From Micromonospora sp. MH99 (GTDB taxonomy: Bacteria; Actinomycetota; Actinomycetes; Mycobacteriales; Micromonosporaceae): a stretch of 64,000 nt of DNA. This document shows positions 9,103 to 17,780 of the stretch, piece by piece. The stretch is taken from positions 1 to 64,000 of the forward strand of contig NZ_MUZA01000012.1 in assembly GCF_021442385.1 (NCBI RefSeq), in the 5' to 3' direction. Position numbers and translations under genes: made by a program. Numbering within the stretch: position 1 is the stretch's first letter; each line of letters opens with the position of its first letter. The notes under the pieces were generated by a model. The model had not been told where the DNA came from. It did no database searches and saw nothing but the letters and a program-made list of their open reading frames with translations.

Positions 9103-9801
9103 TCAGTGCGGGGTCAGCTCGCGCAGGCGGGTGATCTCGATGGCCTGCTCGGTGGCGAGCGAGGTGGCCAGCTCGTTGAGGGTCGCATCGACGCCTACCG
9201 ACAGCAGGTCGGTGGCCATGGTGACGGCGCCCTGGTGGTGGTCGGTCATCATCGCGATGAAGAGGCGGTCGAACTCGACGCCCCGGGCGGCGGTCAGCCG
9301 GTTCATCGCCTCGGGTGACTGCATTCCCCGCATGCCGGCGTGGTCGTGGCCGGGCGCCGTCTCGGGCAGCCCGCGGGTGGCGAGCCAGCCGCGCAGGACC
9401 TTGATCTCCGGGCCCTGGCCGGCGCGGATCCGGTCGGCGTAGGCGCGGATCCGGGGGTCGGCCGCCCGCTCCTGGGCCAGCGCGCTCATCTCCAGCGCCT
9501 GCTGGTGGTGCGGGATCATCATCTGGACGTAGATGGTGTCCAGACCGTTGTAGCGGGGTGGGCTGTCGTCGCGCAGCTCGTGCGCGGACCGGGCGACCGC
9601 CGGCTCACCCGGACGGCCGGGCACGAGCACGGGCGGGGGTGGCGGACCGGTCGGGCTGGTCGTCGGAGACGGTGAGGCAGGACCGCGTTCGGCGGCCGGC
9701 CGGCCGGGGTCGCCGCCGGCACGGACCGCCAGCACCCCCAGCACCACAACGATGGCCGCCGCTATGACGACGGCCAGTAACCGGCCACGTCGGACAGTCA
9801 T
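9103..9801 (-). CDS. Secreted or membrane-anchored DUF305 protein
   Basis: 232 residues. An N-terminal hydrophobic helix (residues 8-27) serves as signal anchor, followed by a Pro/Ser/Thr linker (35-70). DUF305 follows in two ferritin-like halves with the family signatures MMIPHHQQALEMS and MMTDHHQGAVTMA. The paired histidines and methionines are thought to bind metal, and some family members bind copper. GAGGGGGG precedes ATG 9801 by about 8 nt. The divergent LVIVD gene shares the promoter region. The histidine kinase gene starts 43 bp downstream on the same strand, so readthrough is possible. Confidence 0.88.
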   Translation of the reverse strand: MTVRRGRLLAVVIAAAIVVVLGVLAVRAGGDPGRPAAERGPASPSPTTSPTGPPPPPVLVPGRPGEPAVARSAHELRDDSPPRYNGLDTIYVQMMIPHHQQALEMSALAQERAADPRIRAYADRIRAGQGPEIKVLRGWLATRGLPETAPGHDHAGMRGMQSPEAMNRLTAARGVEFDRLFIAMMTDHHQGAVTMATDLLSVGVDATLNELATSLATEQAIEITRLRELTPH

Positions 9802-9860
9802 GTCGCACCCCCCTCAGGTCGAGGTCGCAGCGATCCTATCCATTGACGAGTCGGCGTAGA

Positions 9861-9876
9861 TGTGACCCAGCTCACA
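9861..9876. promoter_or_regulatory. CRP/GlxR-like operator
   Basis: TGTGA-CCCAGC-TCACA is an exact match to the TGTGA-N6-TCACA consensus of the CRP family, and flanking bases extend the symmetry to GATGTGA/TCACATC (9859-9878). It lies between the divergent DUF305 and LVIVD genes, 65 bp from the LVIVD start, and could control both. Confidence 0.6.
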
Positions 9877-9941
9877 TCGATGATCTCCGTGGCTCGGTAA
9901 GGTACCGACAACGTCATCCCCCCTTTCGAAGGGCGCCGCCG

Positions 9942-11399
9942 ATGATCAAGTTGGCTACCGCACGGCTCCGACAACTCCGCATCGTCAGCCTGGCCGCGAC
10001 AGGCCTGCTGCTGACCAGCGTCGCCGTGGCGACGCCGAGCAGCGCGCAGGAGGCAGCGCCGGCCGCGGCACCACCGGCCGCCGCCGCCAGCGACATCCCG
10101 GGTGTCGACGAGATCCGCAGCAGCCCCAACCTGCGGCAGATCGCCAACCTGCCGAAGCAGGCGCCGTTCGACACGACGGCCGCGCTCAACAGCGACATGG
10201 CGTTCCAGGGCAAGTACGCCTTCGCCGGCAACTACAACGGGTTCGTCGTCTACGACATCTCCCGGCCCAGCGCGCCCAAGATCACCGCGCAGGTCAACTG
10301 CCCGGGCTCGCAGAACGACATCTCCGTCTACGGCAACCTGCTCTTCGTCTCCACCGACTCGTCACGCAGCGACGACTCGTGCGCGAGCGTGGCGCAGCCG
10401 GCGTCGGTGAAGGAGTCGTGGGAGGGCATCAAGGTCTTCGACATCAGCGACAAGGCCAACCCGCGCTACATCAAGTCCGTCGAGACCGCCTGCGGCTCGC
10501 ACACCCACACGCTGGTGCCGGGCAAGGACCGCAAGAACGTCTACCTGTACGTCTCGTCGTACAGCCCGCGGGCCGAGTTCCCCGACTGCCAGCCGCCGCA
10601 CGACTCCATCTCCATCATCAAGGTGCCGGTGAAGAAGCCGACCCAGGCGGCAGTCATCTCGACGCCGAACCTCTTCCCGGACGGCGGTTTCCCGGGCAGC
10701 GAGACCGGCTCGGCGACCACCGGCTGCCACGACATCACCGCGTACCCGTCGAAGGACATCGCCGCCGGCGCCTGCATGGGTGACGGCGTCCTGCTCGACA
10801 TCAAGAACCGCGAAGCGCCCCGGGTGATCACCCAGGTCCGCGACACGGTCAACTTCGCCTTCTGGCACTCGGCCACCTTCAACAACGCCGGCACCAAGGT
10901 CGTCTTCACCGACGAGCTGGGCGGCGGCGGGGCGGCCACCTGCAACGAGACTGTCGGCCCCAACCGCGGTGCGGACGCCGTCTACGACATCACCGGCCGC
11001 GGTGACGCCCGGAAGCTGGAGTTCCGCAGCTACTACAAGATCCCCCGGACGAACGCCGAGACCGAGAACTGCGTGGCGCACAACGGCTCGCTGATCCCGG
11101 TGCTCGGGCGGGACATCATGGTGCAGGCGTGGTACCAGGGCGGCATCTCCGTCTGGGACTTCACCGACTCGCGCCACCCCAAGGAGATCGCGTACTGGGA
11201 GCGGGGCCCGCTGTCCGACACCCAGGCCATCACGGGCGGCGCCTGGTCGACGTACTACTACAACGGCAACATCTACTCCAACGACATCCAGAAGGGCCTG
11301 GACGTCCTGGAGCTGAACGACTGGCGGACCTGGACGGCCAACCTGACCCGGTTCCCGGAGCTGAACGTGCAGACCCAGCCCGGTTACCTGAGCTGGTAG
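9942..11399 (+). CDS. Secreted LVIVD-repeat beta-propeller protein
   Basis: 485 residues from ATG 9942. A signal peptide with a hydrophobic core (LRIVSLAATGLLLTSVAVATPSSA) is cleaved near residue 30. The mature protein holds repeated blades with the FVVYDISRPSAPK, IKVFDISDKANPR and ISVWDFTDSRHPK type motif, the LVIVD repeat, which is expected to form an extracellular beta-propeller. Conserved His and Cys pairs (CGSHTHT, GCHDIT, CVAHN) suggest metal or disulfide sites. Upstream in-frame codons to 9843 cross the CRP-like site and are not used. LVIVD and DUF305 genes occur together in other actinobacteria. The joint role is unknown. Confidence 0.87.
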   Translation: MIKLATARLRQLRIVSLAATGLLLTSVAVATPSSAQEAAPAAAPPAAAASDIPGVDEIRSSPNLRQIANLPKQAPFDTTAALNSDMAFQGKYAFAGNYNGFVVYDISRPSAPKITAQVNCPGSQNDISVYGNLLFVSTDSSRSDDSCASVAQPASVKESWEGIKVFDISDKANPRYIKSVETACGSHTHTLVPGKDRKNVYLYVSSYSPRAEFPDCQPPHDSISIIKVPVKKPTQAAVISTPNLFPDGGFPGSETGSATTGCHDITAYPSKDIAAGACMGDGVLLDIKNREAPRVITQVRDTVNFAFWHSATFNNAGTKVVFTDELGGGGAATCNETVGPNRGADAVYDITGRGDARKLEFRSYYKIPRTNAETENCVAHNGSLIPVLGRDIMVQAWYQGGISVWDFTDSRHPKEIAYWERGPLSDTQAITGGAWSTYYYNGNIYSNDIQKGLDVLELNDWRTWTANLTRFPELNVQTQPGYLSW

Positions 11400-11415
11400 C
11401 ACCAACCGCGCGAAC

Positions 11416-11451
11416 CCGGGCCCGGCCTCCTTGTCAAGGGGCCGGGCCCGG
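11416..11451 (+). terminator. Rho-independent-type hairpin after the LVIVD gene
   Basis: A perfect 12-bp GC stem (11416-11427 with 11440-11451) continues as CCTT/AAGG after a one-base bulge, closing a 3-nt loop. It lies 17 bp after the stop. No U-tract. Confidence 0.75.
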
Positions 11452-11581
11452 CCACGTCACGACGTGGATCAGGCCCGGTCCGGCGGGCCGGCGCCCCGGT
11501 CGAGGGCAGCCCGGTGGGGCCCGTCACCTGGGCAGGGGTGGCCGGGCCGCTCCGGCGGGTGATGTGCCAACGTGCTCAGCT

Positions 11582-12808
11582 GTGAAGTCCGCCGCCGGCA
11601 CGCCGCCGGCCCCGCCCGAGCCGACCGTGCGCTGGCGTCCCCACCCGCTCGACGTGGTGGCGGTCGTCCTCGCGGTGGCCGGCGCGGCCTGCGCGCTGAG
11701 CGGGCTGCTGCCCCGCGCCGAGACGACGGCGACCCTGCACCGCATCCTGCCGCTGCTGCTCTTCCTCGGCACCGTGATCGTGCTGGCCGAGCTGACCGCC
11801 GTGGCGGGGGTCTTCGACGTGCTGGCCAGCCGGCTGGCCATCGCCTCGCGGGGCCGCTGGGCGGCGCTGTTCCTGCTCTGCGGCGGCCTCGCCACGGTGA
11901 CCACGCTCGTGCTCAACCTCGACACCACAGCCGTGCTGCTCACGCCGGTGCTGCTCGCGTTGGCCCGTGGCCTGCGCGTCCCGGCCGGGCCGCTCGCGGT
12001 CACCACGGTCTGGCTGGCGAACACCGCGAGCCTGCTGCTGCCGGTGTCCAACCTGACGAACCTGCTGGCCGCCGACCGGGTCGGCCTCACGCCACTGGCG
12101 TACGCCGAGCGGATGGCGCTGCCGCAGCTCGCCGCCGTGGCGGTCACGATGGTGCTGCTCTGGTACGGCTGGTGGCGGCGTGAACGGCCGGCCGGTGGTC
12201 GCTTCGTACCGCCGGCCCGGCACGTGCCGCCCGATGCGGTGCTGCACCGCACCGCGCTCGCCGGTTGCCTGCTCTTCGTCGCCGGCATCCTCGCCGGGGT
12301 GGAGATCGGGCTCGCCTCCAGCGTCGCGCTCGCGCTGGTGCTGGTGGGCTTCGTGATCCGCTCCCCGGCGACACTGCGCCCCGCGTTGGTGCCCGTACGC
12401 CTGCTGCTCTTCGTCGTCGGCCTGTTCCTGGTGGTGCAGACCCTCGGCCGGCACGGGCTGGACGACCTGGTGGCCGGCCTGGTCGGGGCCGACGGCGGGG
12501 CGGCCGGCGCGCTGCGTGCCGGCGGCACCGGGGCGCTGCTGGCCAACGCGGTGAACAACCTGCCGGCCTATTTGGCCGGCGAGTCGGTACTGCCGACCGC
12601 CGACCACACCCGCCTGCTGGCCCTGCTGATCGGCACGAACGTCGGCCCGCTGGCCGCGCCGTGGGCGTCGCTGGCCACCCTGCTGTGGTTCGAACGGTGC
12701 CGGGCTGCCGGTGTGACGGTGCCGGTGAAGCGGTTCGTGCTGACCAGCACCCTGCTCGCCGTCGTCGGCACGCTCGCGGCGGTCGGCGCGCTGCTGCTGG
12801 TCAGCTGA
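11582..12808 (+). CDS. ArsB/NhaD-superfamily ion transporter
   Basis: About 408 residues with 10-11 predicted membrane helices starting at residue 24 (VVAVVLAVAGAACALSGLLP). The signatures LNLDTTAVLLTPV and the C-terminal NAVNNLPAYLAGES match the paired half-helices of the ion-transporter superfamily that includes ArsB arsenite carriers and NhaD antiporters. No arsR, arsC or arsA gene is nearby, so the substrate is uncertain. GTG 11582 is chosen because hydrophobic sequence begins soon after. A CAACGT box 8 nt upstream would fit a leaderless start, and GTG 11564 is an alternative. Confidence 0.82.
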   Translation: MKSAAGTPPAPPEPTVRWRPHPLDVVAVVLAVAGAACALSGLLPRAETTATLHRILPLLLFLGTVIVLAELTAVAGVFDVLASRLAIASRGRWAALFLLCGGLATVTTLVLNLDTTAVLLTPVLLALARGLRVPAGPLAVTTVWLANTASLLLPVSNLTNLLAADRVGLTPLAYAERMALPQLAAVAVTMVLLWYGWWRRERPAGGRFVPPARHVPPDAVLHRTALAGCLLFVAGILAGVEIGLASSVALALVLVGFVIRSPATLRPALVPVRLLLFVVGLFLVVQTLGRHGLDDLVAGLVGADGGAAGALRAGGTGALLANAVNNLPAYLAGESVLPTADHTRLLALLIGTNVGPLAAPWASLATLLWFERCRAAGVTVPVKRFVLTSTLLAVVGTLAAVGALLLVS

Positions 12809-12814
12809 GGGCCG

Positions 12815-13291
12815 TCACCCGGCGGCCCGCTCCACCACGAACATGAAGCAGCCGTAGACCACGTTGCGGCTGTGCAGCTGGTGCACCTGCGGGTCGGCGA
12901 ACAGCTCCGCGATCACCGCCTCCGGGTCCGTGCCGTCGTGCAGCCGGCCGCCGCAGATCCGTCCCTGCCGGTCGTACGCCCGCAGGACCTGGGGACGTCC
13001 CCGCCAGGCCGGCGGGTGGCCGCCGCCGTGGTCCGGGCCGGGGCAGGCGGAGGCGTGCGCGAAGACCGGCCCGATCTCCCGGTACGCGACGGCGACGATC
13101 GGCGGGGCGTAACCGAAGAGCAGCAGCGCCTCCCCGGCCTCGGCGTCGCGCAGGCAACAGCGCAGCGGCTCCCCGCCGTCGGCCGGGCGCCCTTCGACGC
13201 GATGGCCCGCGGCGTCGCGGCCGGTCCGACGGACGAGGTCCAGCGCCGCGGCCGGCACGGCGTGGACGCGGAAGGTGGCGGTGATCGTCAT
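12815..13291 (-). CDS. DUF1203 family protein
   Basis: 158 residues from ATG 13291. The sequence follows the DUF1203 pattern: an N-terminal MTITATFRVHAVPAA strand, CRCCLRDAEAGEALLLFGYAPP-like core (here RCCLRDAEAGE), REIGPVFAHASACPG, then LRAYD and a C-terminal HSRNVVYGCFMFVV strand. The conserved Cys and His residues could bind a metal, but the biochemical function of the family is not known. It converges with the transporter (7 bp between stops) and lies 92 bp after the MerR gene on the same strand, so it is probably cotranscribed with and controlled by that regulator. Confidence 0.8.
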   Translation of the reverse strand: MTITATFRVHAVPAAALDLVRRTGRDAAGHRVEGRPADGGEPLRCCLRDAEAGEALLLFGYAPPIVAVAYREIGPVFAHASACPGPDHGGGHPPAWRGRPQVLRAYDRQGRICGGRLHDGTDPEAVIAELFADPQVHQLHSRNVVYGCFMFVVERAAG

Positions 13292-13383
13292 GCGTCCAGC
13301 CTGCCCCGGCCAGGGTGCGGGTGCTGGCGGTGATCGGACCTGGCGCTGGGACCCGACGCGGCGACGCGACGCCGAAGCGACAG

Positions 13384-14214
13384 TCAGGCGCGGTCGACGG
13401 CGAGCTGAAGCTCGGTGACGCCCTGCTCCGGGGAGTCCTGGCAATAGTCCAGGTACACCTCACGGGCGAATCCGACGGTGCGGTAGCCGTTCTCCTCGAT
13501 CCACCGGGCGAGCACCTGGATGCTCTGCTCGACGTCGTCCATGGCGCCGTGGTGGACGATCGTCGCGGCCGTGCCCACCGCGGGCAAATCACGTACCGCC
13601 AGGTCGGACCCTGCCGACACGCCGCCGCCGACGGTCACCCCGGCGTGCACGACGACAGCGTCGCCGTCGTCATCGCCGGCGGGTTCGTACCAGGCGATGG
13701 CCGGGCCGGTCGGCGTGATCCCGGCCTCGGCCAGCCGGCGGAACAGCTCCGGGTAGAGCGGTTGGATCACCGGACCGATGTCCTGGGTCTCGTAGCTGGG
13801 CGCGACAGCGGTCACCTCCGCGACGCGCACCGGCGGGATTTCCTTGAGTACGACATCCTGGGCGGTCATCCGACCCTCCGATTCGATCATGCGGAGTCTC
13901 GCCTCGACGGCCGCGAGCCGGGCGGCGTCGGCGGCCAGTTGCGCCGTCAGCTGGCTGCGGCGCAACCGCAGCATGCCGCGCAGCTCGGCGGTGTCGACGG
14001 CGTCGTCCAGGATCGCCCGCACCTGTTCCAGGGTGAGACCCAGGTCCTTGAGGGCGAGCACCCGGTTGAGCCGGCGCAGCTGGTCCGCCCGGTAGGAGCG
14101 GTAGCCGGTGTGCGCGTCGACGCTGGCCGGGCGGAGCAGGCCGATGCTGTCGTAGTGGCGCAGCATCCGCACCGACACGCGGCCGAGGCGGGCGAAGTCT
14201 CCGATGCTGAACAT
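13384..14214 (-). CDS. MerR-family regulator with GyrI-like effector domain
   Basis: 276 residues. The N-terminal winged helix (1-70) has the MerR signature SIGDFARLGRVSVRMLRHYDSIGLL, and a dimerisation coiled coil follows at 75-118 (LRGMLRLRRSQLTAQLAADAARLAAVEARL). The C-terminal 120-275 part is a GyrI/BltR-like ligand domain that binds hydrophobic cations or drugs in relatives (BmrR, TipA type). It lacks the metal-site cysteines of the classical metal sensors. A 15-bp palindrome within its own promoter indicates autoregulation. The downstream DUF1203 gene is the nearest target candidate. Confidence 0.9.
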   Translation of the reverse strand: MFSIGDFARLGRVSVRMLRHYDSIGLLRPASVDAHTGYRSYRADQLRRLNRVLALKDLGLTLEQVRAILDDAVDTAELRGMLRLRRSQLTAQLAADAARLAAVEARLRMIESEGRMTAQDVVLKEIPPVRVAEVTAVAPSYETQDIGPVIQPLYPELFRRLAEAGITPTGPAIAWYEPAGDDDGDAVVVHAGVTVGGGVSAGSDLAVRDLPAVGTAATIVHHGAMDDVEQSIQVLARWIEENGYRTVGFAREVYLDYCQDSPEQGVTELQLAVDRA

Positions 14215-14233
14215 GGTCCCCTCACGCTCGTCC

Positions 14234-14254
14234 CTGACACGGTGTCAGAGTCAA
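14234..14254 (-). promoter_or_regulatory. MerR-type promoter/operator
   Basis: CTGACAC-G-GTGTCAG (14234-14248) is a perfect palindrome directly next to a -35 like TTGACT on the minus strand (14249-14254). MerR proteins bind such a dyad in the long spacer between -35 and -10. It starts 20 bp upstream of the regulator. Confidence 0.7.
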
Positions 14255-14269
14255 GCGTCGGGTGGGTGC

Positions 14270-15871
14270 TCAGCCGACGGGTGAGCGGCGGGGCGGGCGG
14301 GGCCCGACCAGCCGGCGGACCATCGGCGCGGCGTTCCACCTCGCCGCCCCGACCAGGTCGCGGGCGTGTTCCAGGACTGTGTAGTCGGGCCGGTTCATCC
14401 CGTCGGCGATGGCCCGGTCCAGGTCGTTGCCACAGCGGCTGAGCACCGTGTCGAAGTCACGGCGGACCGGTTCCAGCAGGTCGTAGCCGAACGTCCGGTG
14501 CATCCGCGCGAACAGCGGCTTGTAGAGCCGGACCCGCTCGTGCAGCCCCGAGGAGTACGACATGGGGTTCTTCGGCCGCCGCAGGACGTACTCGGGCAGC
14601 ACGTCGGCGAACGCCCGACGCACGATCCACTTCTCCTGGCCGTCGCGCACCTTCAGATCCATCGGCAGACGCATCGCCAACTCCACCACGCTGAGGTCGA
14701 GGAACGGCACCCGCGCCTCCACCCCGTGCCCCATGGCGGTCCGGTCGACCCGCTGCAACTCGGTACGGCACAGGTTGCGGATGCGGTGCAGGAACAGCCG
14801 ACGCGACGCGATCGGGTCGACCTGGCGGTACATGGGGTACCCGCCGAACAGCTCGTCGGAGCCGTCGCCGGTGAGCACCACCTTCACGCCGAGGTCCCGC
14901 AGCCGCCGGAAGATCGGCACCGAGACGACGGCGTTGATGATGTCGCCGTACTCGGTCAGCTCGGAGATCCGGATGGCCTCGCGTACGTCGGCCAGCCGGA
15001 TGTCGCGCGGGCGCAGCTCGACGACCACGTGCGGCACGTCGAGGTCGGCGGCGAGCCGCCGGGCGTACGCCACGTCGGGGCTGTCCGGCACGCCGACAGT
15101 CACCGCCACGCAGTCCGGGTGGATGTCGCGTACCTGCCGCAGCGTCAACGAGCTGTCCAGCCCGCCGGAGAGCACCACCCCGACGGTCAGGTCGGTCTCC
15201 ACCCGCATCCGGATGGCGTCGGTCAGGGCGGCCCGGACGAGCAGGGTGGCCTCGTCCGGGTCGTCGATGACCGGCAGACCCTCGCCGATGGTGAGCAGGT
15301 CGACGTACGGGCGCAGCCTTACGGGCCCGTCCGGTGCCGCCCAGCCGTGGTGTCCGGGCGGCACCTCGGCGACCGGGGCGTGGTGCCCGACGAGCGCCTT
15401 CACCTCGGAGGCGAGGTGCAGGCAGCCGGGGAGCCGGGACCAGTACAGCGGTTTCACCCCGAGCGGGTCGCGGGCCAGGTACGCCCGGCCGCTGGCGCGT
15501 TCGACGACCGCGAACGCGTACTCGCCGCGCAGCCGGGTCACCGCCGCCTCGCCCCACTGTTGGAACGCGGCCAGCAGCACCTCGGTGTCGCTGTCGGTGC
15601 GGAACACCTGCCCGAGCCGGGTGAGCTGCGCGCGCAGCTCCCGGTGGTTGAAGATCTCGCCGTTGAAGCAGAGCAGCCAACGTTCGTCGGTCGACGTCCA
15701 GGGCTGCACGGCCCGGTCGCGGTCGACGACGCGCAGTCGGCGGGTGCCGGCGAGCAGTCCGCGCTCCGAGCGGGTCTCGGTGACCTCGCCGCGGGGGGCG
15801 AGGACGGCGAGCATCCGCCGGAAGGTCGCGGGGTCGGCCTCGGGGCCGAGGCTCAACGCGATGCCGCACAT
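14270..15871 (-). CDS. asnB: Asparagine synthase (glutamine-hydrolysing) family amidotransferase
   Basis: 533 residues. The N-terminal class II glutaminase (1-180) has the nucleophile Cys2 (MCGIAL), the NGEIFNH motif and the SDTEVLL segment. The synthetase domain (200-470) has the PP-loop VVLSGGLDSSL and the downstream GDGSDELFGGYP. Enzymes of this family amidate aspartate, and also other carboxylates such as peptidoglycan diaminopimelate or D-Glu in some actinobacteria. The length is shorter than many AsnB proteins but the core is complete. The start lies 4 bp after the stop of the upstream gene, so the two form an operon. Pairing with a protein carrying an M15-peptidase-like zinc motif makes a cell-wall substrate plausible, though ordinary asparagine synthesis remains possible. 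Confidence 0.9.
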   Translation of the reverse strand: MCGIALSLGPEADPATFRRMLAVLAPRGEVTETRSERGLLAGTRRLRVVDRDRAVQPWTSTDERWLLCFNGEIFNHRELRAQLTRLGQVFRTDSDTEVLLAAFQQWGEAAVTRLRGEYAFAVVERASGRAYLARDPLGVKPLYWSRLPGCLHLASEVKALVGHHAPVAEVPPGHHGWAAPDGPVRLRPYVDLLTIGEGLPVIDDPDEATLLVRAALTDAIRMRVETDLTVGVVLSGGLDSSLTLRQVRDIHPDCVAVTVGVPDSPDVAYARRLAADLDVPHVVVELRPRDIRLADVREAIRISELTEYGDIINAVVSVPIFRRLRDLGVKVVLTGDGSDELFGGYPMYRQVDPIASRRLFLHRIRNLCRTELQRVDRTAMGHGVEARVPFLDLSVVELAMRLPMDLKVRDGQEKWIVRRAFADVLPEYVLRRPKNPMSYSSGLHERVRLYKPLFARMHRTFGYDLLEPVRRDFDTVLSRCGNDLDRAIADGMNRPDYTVLEHARDLVGAARWNAAPMVRRLVGPRPPRRSPVG

Positions 15872-15875
15872 GGGC

Positions 15876-16844
15876 TCAGACCCCCATCTCGGCCTCGTAC
15901 GCCCGGCGCAGACGACGCCGGGCGGAGGGCGCGAGGCACAGGTGCCAGGCCTGCCCCTCGTCGATGACGTTCAGCTCGCCGGCGTCCTGGCGGGCCAACA
16001 GCAGCTCCGCGAGGGTGTCGCGGGCGCCGAACCGCTCGAACCAGGCCAGCTCGACGTCGGCCGAGTAGCCGAGGCAGTGCCCGCTGGGCAGCATGGCGGC
16101 GTAGCCCAGGCGACGCAGCCGGTACTGGTGCTCGGTGCTGCGCACGAGGCTGGTCACCCACAGCGGCGGGGTGGCCGGCGGCGCGGCGGCGGCGAACTCC
16201 CGGCCGAGTTCGTTGAGCAGGGCCACCACCTCCCGGCGGGCACGCCGGAACAGCAGTCCGGCGGTGTGCGGGCTCGCGTGGGGCCGCAGTCGCCGGCGCA
16301 GTCCGCGCGCGACGCGGCCCAGGACGGTGGCGGGTTGCTCCTGGTACCGGAAGCGCAGCAGGTCCCGGCGGCGCAGCCATTCCAGGTCGACGAGGTCGGC
16401 GCTGCCGTTGACCTGGTCGTCGGTGACGAAGATCGGGGCGTCCTGCCACCACAGCACGTCGATGCGCGAGAGCAGGTAGATCCGCACCAGCGCGGTGAGG
16501 TCCCGCGCCGAGGTGCGTTCGTTCGGCTGGTAGCGGGCCATCTCCAGCAGCAACGTCTCGCGCGCGCCGAGCAGACCCTGCGGGGTGGCGTCGAGCACGG
16601 CCGCCAGGGCCGGCTCGCGCAGTCGCTCGTCGATGAGCACCTGACGGGCGCGGGTGCTGGTGGCGTCGGCCAGGGCGCCCACCTCGACCAGCAGGTCGGC
16701 CACGGCCGCCCGGTAGGCGGCGAGGTCGGGCGCGGCGGTGGGCAGCCGGCGGGCGGCGGCGCCGGTTGGCCGGCGGCGGGCGGGGGCGGTGGGCGACGCG
16801 GGCGGTCCGGGCTGCTGCCCCGGACTACGGCTGGGCACTCGCAT
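15876..16844 (-). CDS. Hypothetical protein with an M15-like/DUF5715-like zinc motif
   Basis: 322 residues with no signal peptide. Residues 1-38 are Pro/Ala/Arg-rich, and 40-215 are mainly helical and unrecognised. The C-terminal 225-310 block contains S-G-H256-C-L-G-Y-S-A-D263-V and QAW-H301-L. The S-x-H-x6-D spacing and the later W-H match zinc ligands of M15 D,D-carboxypeptidases and of DUF5715 proteins. The catalytic Glu that normally stands three before the last His is absent; Gln298 occupies that place and Glu296 is two earlier. It may therefore be a degenerate or non-hydrolytic binder. It leads an operon with asnB. No leader for export is seen, which is odd for a wall enzyme. Confidence 0.6.
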   Translation of the reverse strand: MRVPSRSPGQQPGPPASPTAPARRRPTGAAARRLPTAAPDLAAYRAAVADLLVEVGALADATSTRARQVLIDERLREPALAAVLDATPQGLLGARETLLLEMARYQPNERTSARDLTALVRIYLLSRIDVLWWQDAPIFVTDDQVNGSADLVDLEWLRRRDLLRFRYQEQPATVLGRVARGLRRRLRPHASPHTAGLLFRRARREVVALLNELGREFAAAAPPATPPLWVTSLVRSTEHQYRLRRLGYAAMLPSGHCLGYSADVELAWFERFGARDTLAELLLARQDAGELNVIDEGQAWHLCLAPSARRRLRRAYEAEMGV

Positions 16845-16985
16845 GACGGGGTCCCTTCTCCGGTCACGGCGCGGGATGAATCGCCCTGAAACACACCGTA
16901 ATAGTCCGGACCAGGCAGCTACCGAACAATCCTCCGATCTACCCCCGAACGGACGCGACCACCACCGGCAGGCGGGCGGGGACCC

Positions 16986-17780
16986 TCAGTCGCCGTCCGC
17001 CGGAACCAGGTCCTGCACCTCGGCGTACGACGGCAGTCCCGCCGCGCTGCCCCCTTCAGCGCGGATGGCGTCGGCGGCGGCGACCGCAGCGCCCAGCGCG
17101 GCCCGGAACAGCAGGGAGCCGGTGCTGACCCGGGCCACCCCGGCCCGACCAAGCTCGCTCAGCCCAGGGCCGCCCGGCTGGTACAGCGCGTTCACCGGCG
17201 CGTCGAGCCGCTCGGTGAGCAGGCGCAGCGTCGCCACGTCGACGGTGCCGGGCACGAAGATGCCGTCCGCGCCGGCCGCCCGGTAGGCGTGGGCGCGGCG
17301 CAGGGCCTGCGGCAGCGGGTCGGGCACGTTCAGCCACCACGTGTCGGTGCGCGCGTTCACGAACAGGTCCGGCACCGCCGCCTTGACCGCCGCGATCTTC
17401 TCCGCGACGCACTCGGGGTCGGCGAGGGTGCCGTCACAGCGCCCGTCCTCCAGGTTGATCCCGACCACACCGAGGCCGGCCAACTCCGCCACGTACCCGG
17501 CGACCTGGGCCGGGTCGTCGCTGAACCCGGCCTCCACGTCGACGGTGAGCAGCACCGGCAACCGGGCGAGCCGGCGGGCCAGGGCCAGGGTCTCGGAGGC
17601 GGTGGACGCCGCGCCGTCGGGAAGGCCCGCGGTCGCGGCGACCCCGAGGCTTGTGGTGCCGACCGCCCGATGGCCACGCGCGGCGAGCGCCGCCGCCGAG
17701 GCGTGGTCCCAGGCGTTGGGCAACAGCAGGGGACGGCCGGTGTGGTGCAGGGCACGGAACGCGGCACGGCGCTCGATCAT
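16986..17780 (-). CDS. Isocitrate lyase/PEP mutase superfamily protein
   Basis: 264 residues forming a TIM barrel. Motifs include PLLLPNAWDHASA at the N-terminus, the metal-binding LLTVDVEAGF (Asp-x-Glu), and GINLEDGRCDG in place of the catalytic loop. The classical lyase signature KKCGH and the PEP mutase EDK...NS motif are both absent, so it is one of the common uncharacterised phosphonomutase-like enzymes that cleave or rearrange C-C or C-P bonds of small oxo-acids. Its ATG overlaps the stop of the P450 gene (ATGA), so it is translationally coupled to it. Confidence 0.85.
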   Translation of the reverse strand: MIERRAAFRALHHTGRPLLLPNAWDHASAAALAARGHRAVGTTSLGVAATAGLPDGAASTASETLALARRLARLPVLLTVDVEAGFSDDPAQVAGYVAELAGLGVVGINLEDGRCDGTLADPECVAEKIAAVKAAVPDLFVNARTDTWWLNVPDPLPQALRRAHAYRAAGADGIFVPGTVDVATLRLLTERLDAPVNALYQPGGPGLSELGRAGVARVSTGSLLFRAALGAAVAAADAIRAEGGSAAGLPSYAEVQDLVPADGD

